The notes under the pieces were generated by a model. That model did not search any database and was not told the origin of the DNA. It saw only the letters and a list, made by a program, of their open reading frames with translations. From Sphingomonas aquatilis (lineage in GTDB: Bacteria > Pseudomonadota > Alphaproteobacteria > Sphingomonadales > Sphingomonadaceae), in assembly GCF_014196115.1 (NCBI RefSeq), contig NZ_JACIDB010000001.1, positions 1,054,001 to 1,118,000 of the forward strand: DNA of 64,000 nucleotides. The letters run 5' to 3'. The translations under genes were made by a program, and so were the position numbers. Positions 53,111 to 61,683 of the stretch are shown one piece after another; positions within the stretch are counted from its first letter, which is position 1, and each line of letters starts with the position of its first letter.

Positions 53111-53790
53111 GCTATACGTTGATCACCGCCAACCGCAATTATTCCAGCTGGTCGCTGCGGCCTTGGCTGTTGATGATGGCGCTCGGCATTCCGTTCGAGG
53201 ATCGGATCGAACCCTTCGCGCAGGCCGACAGCTGGCAGGCGTTCCGCGCCTTCTCGCCGACCGGTCAGGTGCCGGTCCTAATCGACGGCGACCGCACGAT
53301 CTGGGACTCGCTCGGCATCGTGATGTACCTCGCCGATCGGCACGAGGGTGTCTGGCCGGCGCACGAGGATGCGCGCGCCTGGGCGCAGAGCGCGGTCGCG
53401 GAGATGCACGGCGGGTTTGCAGCGTTGCGCAACGAGCGGACGATGAACGTCGGGGTGCGCGCCGATCCCAAGCCGGGTTCCGCCGCTCTGGCGCGCGATG
53501 TCGCGCGGATTGCCGAGCTGTGGGACGAGGGGCTCGAGCGGTTCGGTGGTCCCTGGCTGGGCGGCGAGGCCTTCACCGCGGTTGACGCCTTCTACGCGCC
53601 TGTCGCCTTTCGCGTGCGCACCTATGGGATCGACGTGGGTGAGGCGGGGCAGCGCTGGGTCGCTACGATCCTGGCGCATCCCGACGTCCTTCGCTGGGAA
53701 GCGGTGGCGCTGACCGAGACCTGGCGTGAGCAGGCGCATGAGGCGGATATTCGCGCCTGCGGGACGATAACGGCGGACCATCGTAAATAG
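53107..53790 (+). CDS. Glutathione S-transferase family protein
   Basis: This 227-residue protein has the GST fold: an N-terminal thioredoxin-like domain (YTLITANRNYSSWSLRPWLL, with Ser as candidate thiol-activating residue, and GQVPVLIDGDRTIWDSLGI) and a helical C-terminal domain. ATG 53107 overlaps the hydrolase gene stop. It could act in detoxification or in maleylacetoacetate-type isomerisation; no substrate is inferable. Confidence 0.9.
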   Translation: MSYTLITANRNYSSWSLRPWLLMMALGIPFEDRIEPFAQADSWQAFRAFSPTGQVPVLIDGDRTIWDSLGIVMYLADRHEGVWPAHEDARAWAQSAVAEMHGGFAALRNERTMNVGVRADPKPGSAALARDVARIAELWDEGLERFGGPWLGGEAFTAVDAFYAPVAFRVRTYGIDVGEAGQRWVATILAHPDVLRWEAVALTETWREQAHEADIRACGTITADHRK

Positions 53791-53862
53791 GCGATCCTCC
53801 CGGCAATAATCTGTCGCACAGCCTTTCGCCGACGCATCGTTTCGGTTAACGCGAGCGCCATC

Positions 53863-55299
53863 ATGGCATCCCGACCACAGACCCTGTACGAAAAGATCTG
53901 GAACGCGCACGTCGTCGAAACGCGCGACGATGGCACGTGCCTGATCTACATCGACCGCCACCTCGTCCACGAAGTCACCAGCCCGCAGGCATTCGAGGGG
54001 CTGCGCGCCGCCGGGCGCCGCGTCCGTCGCCCGGAGCTGACGTTGGCGGTGCCCGACCACAATCTGCCGACGACGCCGCGCGTCGATGCCAGCGGGCGCC
54101 TGATCCCGATCGCCGACCCCGAAAGCGCGCAGCAGCTCGACGCGCTCCGCCGCAACACCGCAGAATTCGGTGTCGATTACATCGATGCGACCGCGGCGGA
54201 GCAGGGCATCGTCCATGTCGTTGGCCCGGAGCTGGGCTTCACGCTGCCCGGCACGACGCTGGTCTGCGGCGACAGCCACACGTCGACCCACGGTGCGCTC
54301 GGCGCGCTAGCCTTCGGGATCGGCACCAGCGAGGTCGAGCATGTCCTCGCCACGCAGACGCTGCTGCTCAGCCCGTCGAAGACGATGGAGGTCCGCGTCG
54401 ACGGCACGCTCGGCTATGGCGTCAGCCCCAAGGACGTGATCCTCGCGATCATGGGCCGCGTCGGCGCGGCGGGCGGCACCGGCCACGTCTTCGAATATAC
54501 CGGTGACGTCGTGCGCGACATGTCGATCGAGGGGCGGATGACGCTCGCCAATATGTCGATCGAGGGCGGTGCGCGTGCCGGCCTCGTCGCGCCGGACGAC
54601 ACGACCTTCGCCTATCTGAAGGGCCGGCCGATGGCGCCCAAGGGCGACGAGTGGGATCGGGCGGTGGCCTGGTGGCGCAGCCTCGCGACCGATGCCGGCG
54701 CGCGCTACGACAAGAGCGTCACCCTCCACGCCAGTGAGATCGCACCATCGCTCACCTGGGGTACGAGCCCCGAGGATGTTGTGCCGATCACCGGCGTCGT
54801 CCCCGAACCCGACAGCTTCGCCGATCCCGCCAAGCGCGAGGCGGCGCGACGCAGCCTGGACTATATGGGCCTGACGCCGGGCACCGCGATGCAGGACGTC
54901 GCGATCCAGCACGTCTTCATCGGCAGCTGCACCAACAGCCGAATCGAGGATCTGCGCGCCGCCGCGGCGGTGGCGGACGGACGCCGCGTCGCGGATGGCG
55001 TGCGCGCAATGGTCGTGCCCGGATCGGGGCTGGTTAAGCGGCAGGCGGAGGCGGAGGGCCTCGACCGCGTGTTCGTCTCGGCGGGCTTCGAATGGCGCGA
55101 GCCGGGCTGTTCCATGTGCCTCGCGATGAACCCGGACAAGGTGCCCGCGGGCGAGCGCTGTGCCTCCACCTCCAATAGAAATTTCGTGGGACGTCAAGGA
55201 CCTGGCGCGCGGACTCATTTGTTGTCGCCGGCAATGGCGGCTGCTGCCGCAGTCATGGGACGGCTCGCCGATGTGCGCGATGTGATGGGAGGACGATGA
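53863..55299 (+). CDS. leuC: 3-isopropylmalate dehydratase large subunit
   Basis: This 478-residue aconitase-family subunit catalyses isopropylmalate isomerisation in leucine synthesis. It has an N-terminal [31 protein letters not shown], the 4Fe-4S ligands in [11 protein letters not shown] and GCSMCLAMN, and a late [16 protein letters not shown] block. ATG 53863 stands 72 bp downstream of the GST gene. A tiny ORF and leuD follow. Confidence 0.96.
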   Translation: MASRPQTLYEKIWNAHVVETRDDGTCLIYIDRHLVHEVTSPQAFEGLRAAGRRVRRPELTLAVPDHNLPTTPRVDASGRLIPIADPESAQQLDALRRNTAEFGVDYIDATAAEQGIVHVVGPELGFTLPGTTLVCGDSHTSTHGALGALAFGIGTSEVEHVLATQTLLLSPSKTMEVRVDGTLGYGVSPKDVILAIMGRVGAAGGTGHVFEYTGDVVRDMSIEGRMTLANMSIEGGARAGLVAPDDTTFAYLKGRPMAPKGDEWDRAVAWWRSLATDAGARYDKSVTLHASEIAPSLTWGTSPEDVVPITGVVPEPDSFADPAKREAARRSLDYMGLTPGTAMQDVAIQHVFIGSCTNSRIEDLRAAAAVADGRRVADGVRAMVVPGSGLVKRQAEAEGLDRVFVSAGFEWREPGCSMCLAMNPDKVPAGERCASTSNRNFVGRQGPGARTHLLSPAMAAAAAVMGRLADVRDVMGGR

Positions 55300-55406
55300 T
55301 GAAGAAGGTTCTGGTGTTGCTGGTCGCGGGCGCGATGATGAGCGGCGTCGCCGCCTATGTCGCCGGTGCGCGTGTGCTCACCCATCCGGCCGCGACCCAG
55401 CGCTGA
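55296..55406 (+). CDS. 36-residue small ORF between leuC and leuD
   Basis: [20 protein letters not shown] followed by [16 protein letters not shown] forms a single hydrophobic helix with a positively charged start, like a small membrane peptide. ATG 55296 overlaps the leuC stop (ATGA); GGGAGG precedes. It ends 5 bp before leuD. The overlaps argue that it is translated; the function is unknown. Confidence 0.6.
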   Translation: MMKKVLVLLVAGAMMSGVAAYVAGARVLTHPAATQR

Positions 55407-55411
55407 CGCCG

Positions 55412-56041
55412 ATGCAGCCCGTCACGACCGTCAGTGGCACCGCCTATCCCTGGGGTGCCAAGAATATCGACACCGACATCATCATCCCAGCGCATTGGCT
55501 GAAAACCATCACGCGCTCCGGGCTCGGCCGCGGCGCATTCGAAACGGTGCGCGCGCAGCCGGGTAACGTCTTCGACGATCCCCGCTATGCCGGCGCGCCG
55601 GTCCTGATCGCCGGCGACAATTTCGGCTGCGGATCGAGCCGCGAACACGCCGCCTGGGCGCTCGCCGACATGGGCGTAAAAGCCGTCATCGCGCCCAGTT
55701 TCTCCGACATCTTCTCCGGCAACGCCTTTAAGAACGGCATCGTCCCGGTAGTGCTGCCGCAGCAAGCGGTCGACCGGCTGGTCGAGGTGGCGAAGGAGCA
55801 GCCGATTACCGTCGATCTTGAGACGATGACGGTCACGACCCCCTATCAGGATCGCTTCACCTTCGAACTCGACCCGTTTCGTCGCCGTTGCCTGATGGAG
55901 GGGCTGGACGAAGTCGGTCTGACACTGGCAAGAGATACCGCGATTTCGAAATTCGAAGGTGCGGTCGAGCAGAGCCGCCCCTGGATCGGGAGTAGGAGCG
56001 GGTATGCGAGCATTGCTGTCGAAGGCGCCGGGCGGACCTGA
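55412..56041 (+). CDS. leuD: 3-isopropylmalate dehydratase small subunit
   Basis: This 209-residue swivelling subunit pairs with LeuC. Markers are [14 protein letters not shown], the [14 protein letters not shown] active-site loop and [17 protein letters not shown]. It ends 38 bp inside the following quinone oxidoreductase gene, an unusually long overlap in a different frame. leuA and leuB are not in the window. Confidence 0.96.
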   Translation: MQPVTTVSGTAYPWGAKNIDTDIIIPAHWLKTITRSGLGRGAFETVRAQPGNVFDDPRYAGAPVLIAGDNFGCGSSREHAAWALADMGVKAVIAPSFSDIFSGNAFKNGIVPVVLPQQAVDRLVEVAKEQPITVDLETMTVTTPYQDRFTFELDPFRRRCLMEGLDEVGLTLARDTAISKFEGAVEQSRPWIGSRSGYASIAVEGAGRT

Positions 56042-57002
56042 AACTCTAGAGCTGACGGAATCGCCGGATCCCGTACCTGCCAAGGGGCAGGTGCTGGTCG
56101 CGGTGAAGGCCTGCGCGATCAACTATCCCGATGTCCTGATCATCGAGGACAAATATCAGTTCAAGCCGCAGCGCCCGTTTGCACCCGGTGGTGAGATCGC
56201 GGGCGTGATCGAGGCGCTGGGCGAGGGTGTCACCGACTGGCAGGTCGGCGATCGCGCGATGGGCGTGATCGGCCACGGCGGCCTTGCGACCAAGATCGCC
56301 ACCGAGCCGCAGCGCCTCTACCGCTTGCCCGAAGACCGTAGCTTCGCCGAGGGCGCGGCACTGATCCTTACCTACGCCACCACCATCCATGCGCTGCTCG
56401 ACCGCGGACGCTTGGCGGAAGGGCAGTCGCTGCTCGTGCTTGGCGCGGCCGGCGGCGTCGGCCTTGCGGCGATCGAACTCGGCAAGGCCTATGGCGCGCG
56501 GGTCGTCGCGGCGGTGTCGTCGGAGGAAAAAGCAGCGGCTGCCAAGGCTGCGGGCGCGGACGAAACGATCCTCTATGGCCGCGCGCCGTTCGATAAGGAT
56601 CAGTCCAAGGCGCTCGCCGAACAATTCAAGGCGGCGGGCGGCCGCGGCGGCTTCGATGTGATCTACGATCCGGTGGGCGGTGACTATGCCGAGCCGGCGC
56701 TGCGCTCGATCGCCTGGGAAGGGCGCTATCTGGTCGTCGGTTTCCCGGCGGGTATTCCAAAGCTGCCGCTCAATCTCACTCTGCTGAAGAGCTGCGATGT
56801 CTGCGGCGTGTTCTGGGGCGCGTTCGCTGCCCGTGATCCGCAGGCGAATGCTGCGCATGTCGACACTTTGTTCCGTTTGTGGCGGGAGGGGCGCATCGCG
56901 CCGCGCGTCACGGAAACCTTTGCGTTCGAACGGGGTGGCGATGCGATCGCCAAGATGGCCGCACGCGGGGCGATCGGCAAACTGGTGGTCGAGGTCGGTT
57001 GA
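56004..57002 (+). CDS. NADPH:quinone oxidoreductase-family zinc-independent MDR
   Basis: This 332-residue medium-chain dehydrogenase is of the quinone oxidoreductase type. It has an N-terminal GroES-like domain ([48 protein letters not shown]) and a Rossmann domain with [19 protein letters not shown]. No structural zinc Cys cluster is seen. ATG 56004 is preceded by AGGAG inside leuD, so translation is probably coupled. Substrate unknown, quinone or enone likely. Confidence 0.9.
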   Translation: MRALLSKAPGGPETLELTESPDPVPAKGQVLVAVKACAINYPDVLIIEDKYQFKPQRPFAPGGEIAGVIEALGEGVTDWQVGDRAMGVIGHGGLATKIATEPQRLYRLPEDRSFAEGAALILTYATTIHALLDRGRLAEGQSLLVLGAAGGVGLAAIELGKAYGARVVAAVSSEEKAAAAKAAGADETILYGRAPFDKDQSKALAEQFKAAGGRGGFDVIYDPVGGDYAEPALRSIAWEGRYLVVGFPAGIPKLPLNLTLLKSCDVCGVFWGAFAARDPQANAAHVDTLFRLWREGRIAPRVTETFAFERGGDAIAKMAARGAIGKLVVEVG

Positions 57003-57024
57003 CCTCGGCCACCGGGCGGGGCGG

Positions 57025-57168
57025 TTAGCGTACCGCGAATACGACAGCCAGGATCATCGCCCACAAGAAGAGCGAGATCCCCGTGCCGATCATTACGCCG
57101 GTCAGCGGCGTGGCGCGGTGGTCGTGAGTGCCGGAATGTGTGCCGGCGATGAGAGGCGCGTTGGTCAT
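57025..57168 (-). CDS. 47-residue membrane protein
   Basis: MTNAPLIAGTHSGTHDHRAT followed by PLTGVMIGTGISLFLWAMI and LAVVFAVR gives a His-containing N-terminal segment and a single TM helix. GGAGAAGG lies 3-4 bases before ATG 57168. The size and layout resemble the short subunit IV of aa3-type cytochrome oxidases, which is only a guess. Antisense neighbour genes are far enough to allow its own promoter in 57169-57372. Confidence 0.65.
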   Translation of the reverse strand: MTNAPLIAGTHSGTHDHRATPLTGVMIGTGISLFLWAMILAVVFAVR

Positions 57169-57241
57169 TGTCCTTCTCCAGCGGGTCGATCTTTACGTCG
57201 TACCCTATATTCAATATCTCATAACCCGCTTAACGGTTCCA

Positions 57242-57255
57242 TAACGTAGGCGTTA
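57242..57255. promoter_or_regulatory. TAACG-TAGG-CGTTA dyad in an AT-rich gap
   Basis: The 213-bp gap between the 47-residue membrane protein gene and the ATPase inhibitor gene is relatively AT-rich. It holds this 14-bp dyad, a possible operator serving the divergent genes. No matching regulator is identified. Confidence 0.35.
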
Positions 57256-57381
57256 CGTTTTACTTATTTTGCATGTCCCGTCTCGAGGGCTGATCGTGCG
57301 GCACAGCAGCGTGCGTTGCGCGGGCGGTCACCCGCTCCTATGTGGAGACCGAAGTAGACCGACCCGGGGGAAATGGCCGCG

Positions 57382-57705
57382 ATGACGATGTTCGACGATC
57401 GGGAAAAGGCATTGGAAGGGCAGTTCGCCCGCGCCGAAGAAATGGCATTTCGCATCACCGCGCGCCGCAACCGTCTGCTGGGCCAGTGGGCCGCGGAATT
57501 GATGGGTTTGACGCCGGAGGAAACGGATTCCTACGCGAAGTCGGTCGTGCAGGCGGATTTCGAGGAAGCGGGCGATGAAGACGTGGTTCGCAAGTTGCTG
57601 GGTGACCTCACCGCCGCGCGTGTCGAGACCGACGATGCCACCGTGCGCCGCGCACTCGCCGACAAGGCGATCGAAGCGCGTCGCCAGTTGATGCAGCCGG
57701 AGTAA
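57382..57705 (+). CDS. F1Fo-ATPase zeta inhibitor subunit (DUF1476)
   Basis: This 107-residue helical protein has the DUF1476 pattern FDDREKALEGQFARAEEMAF, RRNRLLGQWAAELMGL and EEAGDEDVVRKLLGDL. In Paracoccus this family is the zeta subunit that blocks ATP hydrolysis by F1. ATG 57382 (MTMFDD) matches the family start; ATG 57373 is only three codons earlier. The ATP12 chaperone gene elsewhere in the window serves the same enzyme. Confidence 0.92.
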   Translation: MTMFDDREKALEGQFARAEEMAFRITARRNRLLGQWAAELMGLTPEETDSYAKSVVQADFEEAGDEDVVRKLLGDLTAARVETDDATVRRALADKAIEARRQLMQPE

Positions 57706-57713
57706 GTACCGCG

Positions 57714-57944
57714 ATGCCGATGGCCGCTGACGATATCGCCGCGCTGATCCGCGCCGCCATTCCCGATGCCGAGGTCGAGATCACCGATCTTGCCGGCGAC
57801 GGAGACCATTATGCCGCACGCGTCGTGTCGGCGAGCTTCGCGGGCCTGCCGCTGCGCCAGCAGCATCAGGCGGTCTATGCGGCGCTCGGCGGCCGGATGG
57901 GCGGCGAACTCCATGCGCTGCAACTCAAGACCGCAGCAGCCTGA
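57714..57944 (+). CDS. BolA-family protein
   Basis: This 76-residue protein has the BolA fold: IAALIRAAIPDAEVEITDLAG, HYAARVVSASFAGLPLRQQH and the end GELHALQLKT (class with conserved His). BolA proteins bind monothiol glutaredoxins and [2Fe-2S] clusters; its partner grxD starts 11 bp downstream. ATG 57714; ATG 57720 is an alternative. Confidence 0.93.
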   Translation: MPMAADDIAALIRAAIPDAEVEITDLAGDGDHYAARVVSASFAGLPLRQQHQAVYAALGGRMGGELHALQLKTAAA

Positions 57945-57955
57945 GGATAGAGACC

Positions 57956-58282
57956 ATGACCGACGATACCCACGCCCGCATCGACGCCGTCGTTAAGAAC
58001 AACGCCGTGGTGCTGTTCATGAAGGGCAGCCCGCTGTTCCCGCAGTGCGGCTTTTCCAGCCGTGCGGTGGCAATCCTCGACCATCTCGGCGTCAGCTACG
58101 AAAGCGTCGACGTGCTGCAGGACCAGGCGATCCGCCAGGGTATCAAGGCCTATTCGGATTGGCCGACGATCCCGCAGCTCTATGCCGGCGGCGAATTCAT
58201 CGGCGGGTCAGACATCATGATGGAAATGTACGAAAGCGGCGAACTGGCGACGCTGCTGAAGGGCGAAGCCGCCGCGCAGTAA
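57956..58282 (+). CDS. grxD: Monothiol glutaredoxin (Grx4/GrxD)
   Basis: This 108-residue CGFS-type glutaredoxin transfers [2Fe-2S] clusters. The active motif QCGFSSRAV has Cys31, and the other family blocks are present (WPTIPQLYAGGEFIGGSDI). It sits directly after BolA, its known physical partner in bacteria. A hairpin terminator follows. Confidence 0.96.
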   Translation: MTDDTHARIDAVVKNNAVVLFMKGSPLFPQCGFSSRAVAILDHLGVSYESVDVLQDQAIRQGIKAYSDWPTIPQLYAGGEFIGGSDIMMEMYESGELATLLKGEAAAQ

Positions 58283-58321
58283 GCGCGGGCTTCGATGCCT
58301 GCCCGGCGAGATCGGGCATCG

Positions 58322-58356
58322 GGCGGGCGCCGTATGGCGTCCGCCTTTCTGTTTTT
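58322..58356 (+). terminator. Intrinsic terminator after grxD
   Basis: A GGCGGGCGCC / GGCGTCCGCC stem with a GTAT loop is followed by a T-rich stretch ending GTTTTT. It lies 40 bp after the grxD stop. Confidence 0.8.
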
Positions 58357-58664
58357 GTGGCTGTTGTGCGCTAGGTTCGCTAGCGGTCTGGCGGTCCGGT
58401 AAGAGAGGATCGGCCTCGCGTGGCCACGTCGGCCGGGTGCGGGTGGGCCGGTACGTGATACGATCCCGCGGCTGGCCCACCCTGCTGAAGCGTCGAACGC
58501 TCGGCTGCCCTGACATAAGCATCCGGCGTGCCAATTGCGCCAACCGACGAAAATGGCTGCACCTGCTTGGTTAACGCCACTAGGCTCGTAGACGCAGCTG
58601 TAAAATTCTTCGACAAGCGCCGCGCACCGTCGCCTCTCGCGGTTTGGACCCGCCACGTCCCCTA
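58357..58664. other. Gene-free stretch before the BlaI operators
   Basis: About 308 bp with short open frames on the minus strand that lack ribosome sites and recognisable content. No hairpin, repeat family or RNA gene of the kinds described elsewhere in this window was found. Confidence 0.5.
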
Positions 58665-58666
58665 TT

Positions 58667-58703
58667 GACTACGCTCGTAATCGGAGCGATCACAGCTGTA
58701 GTC
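58667..58703 (+). promoter_or_regulatory. Two BlaI-type operators in the blaI promoter
   Basis: Two 16-bp dyads are present: GACTACGCTCGTAATC (58667-58682) and GATCACAGCTGTAGTC (58688-58703). Their starts are 21 bp apart, two helical turns. Both fit the BlaI/MecI style GACTACAnnTGTAGTC. The first overlaps a -35 TTGACT at 58665, so binding would repress the downstream gene pair. Confidence 0.7.
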
Positions 58704-58720
58704 GATAGAGGAGCGTAACC

Positions 58721-59089
58721 GTGGCCGAACGAATCAGCGATGCCGAGCATGCGGTGATGGAGGTCCTGTGGGACGAATCGCCGCTGACTGCGCAGGACGT
58801 GGCGGAGCGGGTCGATCCGGCGCGGGGCTGGAGCGCCAATACGGTCAAGACACTGCTCGGCCGGCTGCTCGCCAAATCCGCGATCGCGCATCAGGAGGAT
58901 GGCCGCCGGTATCTCTACCGCCCGATCGTTGCGCGCGACGATTACGTGTCCGGCGAATCGAAGCGGCTGATCGACCGTCTCTTCGGCGGCAAGCTGACCC
59001 CGCTCGTCGCCCACCTCGCCGAGCGTGACGAATTGAGCGCGCAGGATATCGCCGAAATCGAGGCGCTGCTGAAGGACCTGAAACAATGA
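58721..59089 (+). CDS. BlaI/MecI/CopY-family transcriptional repressor
   Basis: This 122-residue winged-helix repressor has HTH elements ISDAEHAVMEVLWDESPLTA and WSANTVKTLLGRLLAKSAIA, followed by a C-terminal dimerisation helix bundle. In relatives, proteolytic cleavage of the dimerisation region causes induction. The GTG start has GAGGAGCG in front. Two matching operators lie upstream and the M56 peptidase gene overlaps by 4 bp. Confidence 0.93.
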   Translation: MAERISDAEHAVMEVLWDESPLTAQDVAERVDPARGWSANTVKTLLGRLLAKSAIAHQEDGRRYLYRPIVARDDYVSGESKRLIDRLFGGKLTPLVAHLAERDELSAQDIAEIEALLKDLKQ

Positions 59090-60726
59090 GCGCGCTGCTG
59101 CCCGGCGCGCCGTTCCTCGGCTGGCTCATCGAGGCGCTGGCCGCCTCCACGCTATTGATGGGGCTAGCGCTGCTGATCCGCCGCCCGGTTCGGGAGGCAT
59201 TCGGGCCGCAGATCGCCTATGCGCTGTGGGCCTTGCCACTGCTCCGCCTGTTGCTGCCGCCCTTGCCGGCAGGCCTGCGGCAGGCGGCAGCCACCCCGCT
59301 CAGCCAGGCGAGCGAGACGATCACGATCATGGTCGTGGGGCAGGGCGCCACCGCGGTCGCGCCCGCCGTCGCACCACTGGCCGAAGGTGCGCCGATCGCC
59401 TGGGGCCCGATCGTCGGTGGAACGCTGGCGCTGCTGTGGGGCGTCGGCGCGCTCGGTTTCCTGCTGTGGCATCTCACGAGCCATACGCGCTTCTGCCGTC
59501 GCCTGCTCGGCACCGCCGCGCACGTCGAGGAGATGCGAGGCGTGCGCGTGATCGCCAGCGATGCGGCGCCCGGGCCACTCGCCTTCGGCGTGCTCCGCCG
59601 CTATGTCGCCTTCCCGCTCGACTTCGCCGATCGCTACGATGCCGACGAGCGCGAACTCGCGCTGGAGCATGAGATCGGCCACCACCAGCGCGGCGATCTG
59701 ATCGCCAACTGGATCGCCCTGGCGGTGCTTGCGCTCCACTGGTTCAATCCCGTCGCCTGGCGCGCCTTCCGCGCCTTCCGCGCCGATCAGGAGCTGGCCA
59801 ACGACGCCCGCGTACTCGCCGGCCGCTCCGCCATCGACCGTCACGCCTATGCCTGCGCCATCGTGAAGGCCGCGCACGGCGGGGCCGTGTCCGCCGCCTG
59901 CCACCTGCACACCATCGACGATCTGAAGGGGAGAATCCGTATGCTGACCACCATGCCGCGTTCGCGTCGGCGTCTCGCGACCGGGGGCGTGCTGATGTCC
60001 GCCGTCGTCCTTACCGGCCTTGGTCTCACCGCCTCGGGCACCAGCGCTGCCAAGGCGATCAGCGGCAAGGTGGGCGATACGATCGGCGTCGATCTGCAAG
60101 CGCAGCCGCCGGCGCCGCCGGCCCCTCCCGTCGCTCCCGCGCACCCGGCACCCGCTACCGCGCCCGATGTGGCGGCGATCGCGGCCGTGCCGGCGCCTCC
60201 ACCGGCTCTCGAGGCGCCCGACGCGCCTGCCGCACCGCCCGTTCCCGCAAAGGCGCGCCGCGTCGTGATTAAGACGGAGAAAGACGGCAAGACGGCGACC
60301 TTCACCTCCGACATTAACGGCCATTTCGATGACGCCGCGATCGAGAGGATGGTGGCCGACGCACAGGCGAACACGCCCGAGGTGACGTCGCGCAACTGCA
60401 CCGACGGCGTCGATGGCAACCCGCGCAAGTTCGTGATCCAGACGGTCAGGAACGGCAAGCGCGCGATGATCGTGTGCAATAATCGCATCGAGGCGGCATC
60501 GGCGTCCGCTGCAGCGGCCGGTGCCTATGCGACTGCCAAGGCGGGTGTGATGCTTCACTACAAGCGCGACGCGCTGCAAACGGCGCTGTCGAGCGTCATG
60601 GTGACGCGCGCCAGCATCGCCAATAACGCCAGCATCCCGCCCGCCGATCGCGCCTCCGCCCTGAAAGATATTGATGACGCGCTGGTCGAGCTGCGCAACG
60701 AGATGGCGGATATCGGCAAGGACTGA
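59086..60726 (+). CDS. M56-family membrane peptidase, BlaR1-like, without penicillin-binding domain
   Basis: This 546-residue protein has an N-terminal part with three to four TM segments and the zinc protease motif HEIGH (His195, Glu196, His199). In BlaR1/MecR1 systems this peptidase is activated by a sensor domain and destroys BlaI. Here the sensor is not a penicillin-binding domain: after the last TM (about residue 310) follows a Pro/Ala-rich linker (about 340-385) and a periplasmic domain of about 150 residues with two Cys (NCTDGVD, IVCNN). The signal is therefore unknown and need not be a beta-lactam. Confidence 0.88.
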   Translation: MSALLPGAPFLGWLIEALAASTLLMGLALLIRRPVREAFGPQIAYALWALPLLRLLLPPLPAGLRQAAATPLSQASETITIMVVGQGATAVAPAVAPLAEGAPIAWGPIVGGTLALLWGVGALGFLLWHLTSHTRFCRRLLGTAAHVEEMRGVRVIASDAAPGPLAFGVLRRYVAFPLDFADRYDADERELALEHEIGHHQRGDLIANWIALAVLALHWFNPVAWRAFRAFRADQELANDARVLAGRSAIDRHAYACAIVKAAHGGAVSAACHLHTIDDLKGRIRMLTTMPRSRRRLATGGVLMSAVVLTGLGLTASGTSAAKAISGKVGDTIGVDLQAQPPAPPAPPVAPAHPAPATAPDVAAIAAVPAPPPALEAPDAPAAPPVPAKARRVVIKTEKDGKTATFTSDINGHFDDAAIERMVADAQANTPEVTSRNCTDGVDGNPRKFVIQTVRNGKRAMIVCNNRIEAASASAAAAGAYATAKAGVMLHYKRDALQTALSSVMVTRASIANNASIPPADRASALKDIDDALVELRNEMADIGKD

Positions 60727-60750
60727 CGTCCCGATCCGATACCGGCCTCG

Positions 60751-60786
60751 AACCTCCCCGCGCACGGTCCCGCGTGGGGAGGTTTT
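60751..60786 (+). terminator. Intrinsic terminator after the M56 peptidase gene
   Basis: A perfect 9-bp stem AACCTCCCC / GGGGAGGTT around a 16-base loop is followed by TTTT. It lies 24 bp after the stop codon. Confidence 0.8.
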
Positions 60787-60825
60787 GCTTGCGCCCAGGG
60801 CCACCGCACGCCACATCCATGGACA

Positions 60826-61683
60826 ATGCCCGCGCATCCGACCGGAATCCCGATCCGGCTCGAGCCGCTCGTCACCCGCGTGCTCGCGCCCAACGCCTCG
60901 CCCTACACGTATAGCGGCACGCAGACGCACGTCGTCGGCACCACCGATCTTGCGATCATCGATCCGGGTCCCGATGATCCCGCGCATATCGCCGCCCTGC
61001 TGGACGTTGTCGCCGGCCGGCCCGTGACGGCGATCGTCATCACGCATCATCATCGCGATCACAGCCCCGCCAGCCGGCCGCTCGCCGCCACCACCGGCGC
61101 GCCGATCGTCGGCCCCCGCGCGCACCATGTCGCGGACGATGCCCTGCCTTTGGATGCCGCCTTCGACGCCGATTACGCGCCCGATCGCGTGCTGGAGGAG
61201 GGCGACACCGTCAGCGGCGATGGCTGGACATTGCGCGCCATCGCGACGCCCGGACATACCTCCAACCATCTCGCCTATGCGTTGCCCGAAAGCGGCGCGC
61301 TGTTTTCGGGCGATCATGTGATGGGCTGGGCGACCAGTGTCGTCTCGCCGCCCGATGGCGACATGGGCGACTATATGGCGAGCCTCGACAAGCTGATGGG
61401 TCGCGACGATCGCGTCTATTATCCGGGCCATGGTGAGGCGGTGGACAATCCGCAGCGGCTGGTGCGCGGCATGCTCGGCCATCGCAAGCAGCGCGAAGGG
61501 CAGATCCTGCGCCTGCTCCGCGAAGCCCCGATGGCCATCCCGGCGATGACCGCGCGCATGTACGTCGGGCTCGACCCACGGCTGCTCGGCGCGGCGGAGC
61601 GATCGGTGCTCGCGCATCTGTACGACCTGCGCGATCGCGCACTGGTGGAGGAGGAGGGAGACGCATGGCGGATCCGCGCGTGA
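60826..61683 (+). CDS. Metallo-beta-lactamase-fold hydrolase (LACTB2-like)
   Basis: This 285-residue enzyme has the zinc motif THHHRDHSPASR (HxHxDH variant), TPGHTSNHLAY with the third His, GDHVMGW with bridging Asp, and YYPGHGEAV with the final His. A C-terminal winged-helix domain (about 215-280) is typical of the LACTB2 type, which includes RNA endonucleases and thioesterases. It is not a beta-lactamase despite its position near the BlaI pair. Overlaps the DUF4230 gene by 19 bp. Confidence 0.9.
   Translation: MPAHPTGIPIRLEPLVTRVLAPNASPYTYSGTQTHVVGTTDLAIIDPGPDDPAHIAALLDVVAGRPVTAIVITHHHRDHSPASRPLAATTGAPIVGPRAHHVADDALPLDAAFDADYAPDRVLEEGDTVSGDGWTLRAIATPGHTSNHLAYALPESGALFSGDHVMGWATSVVSPPDGDMGDYMASLDKLMGRDDRVYYPGHGEAVDNPQRLVRGMLGHRKQREGQILRLLREAPMAIPAMTARMYVGLDPRLLGAAERSVLAHLYDLRDRALVEEEGDAWRIRA

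Noticed and set aside
60826..61683. MBL gene as a beta-lactamase regulated by the neighbouring BlaI
   Set aside because: The protein has the LACTB2-type layout with winged-helix domain and no signal peptide, and a terminator separates it from the BlaI/M56 pair.
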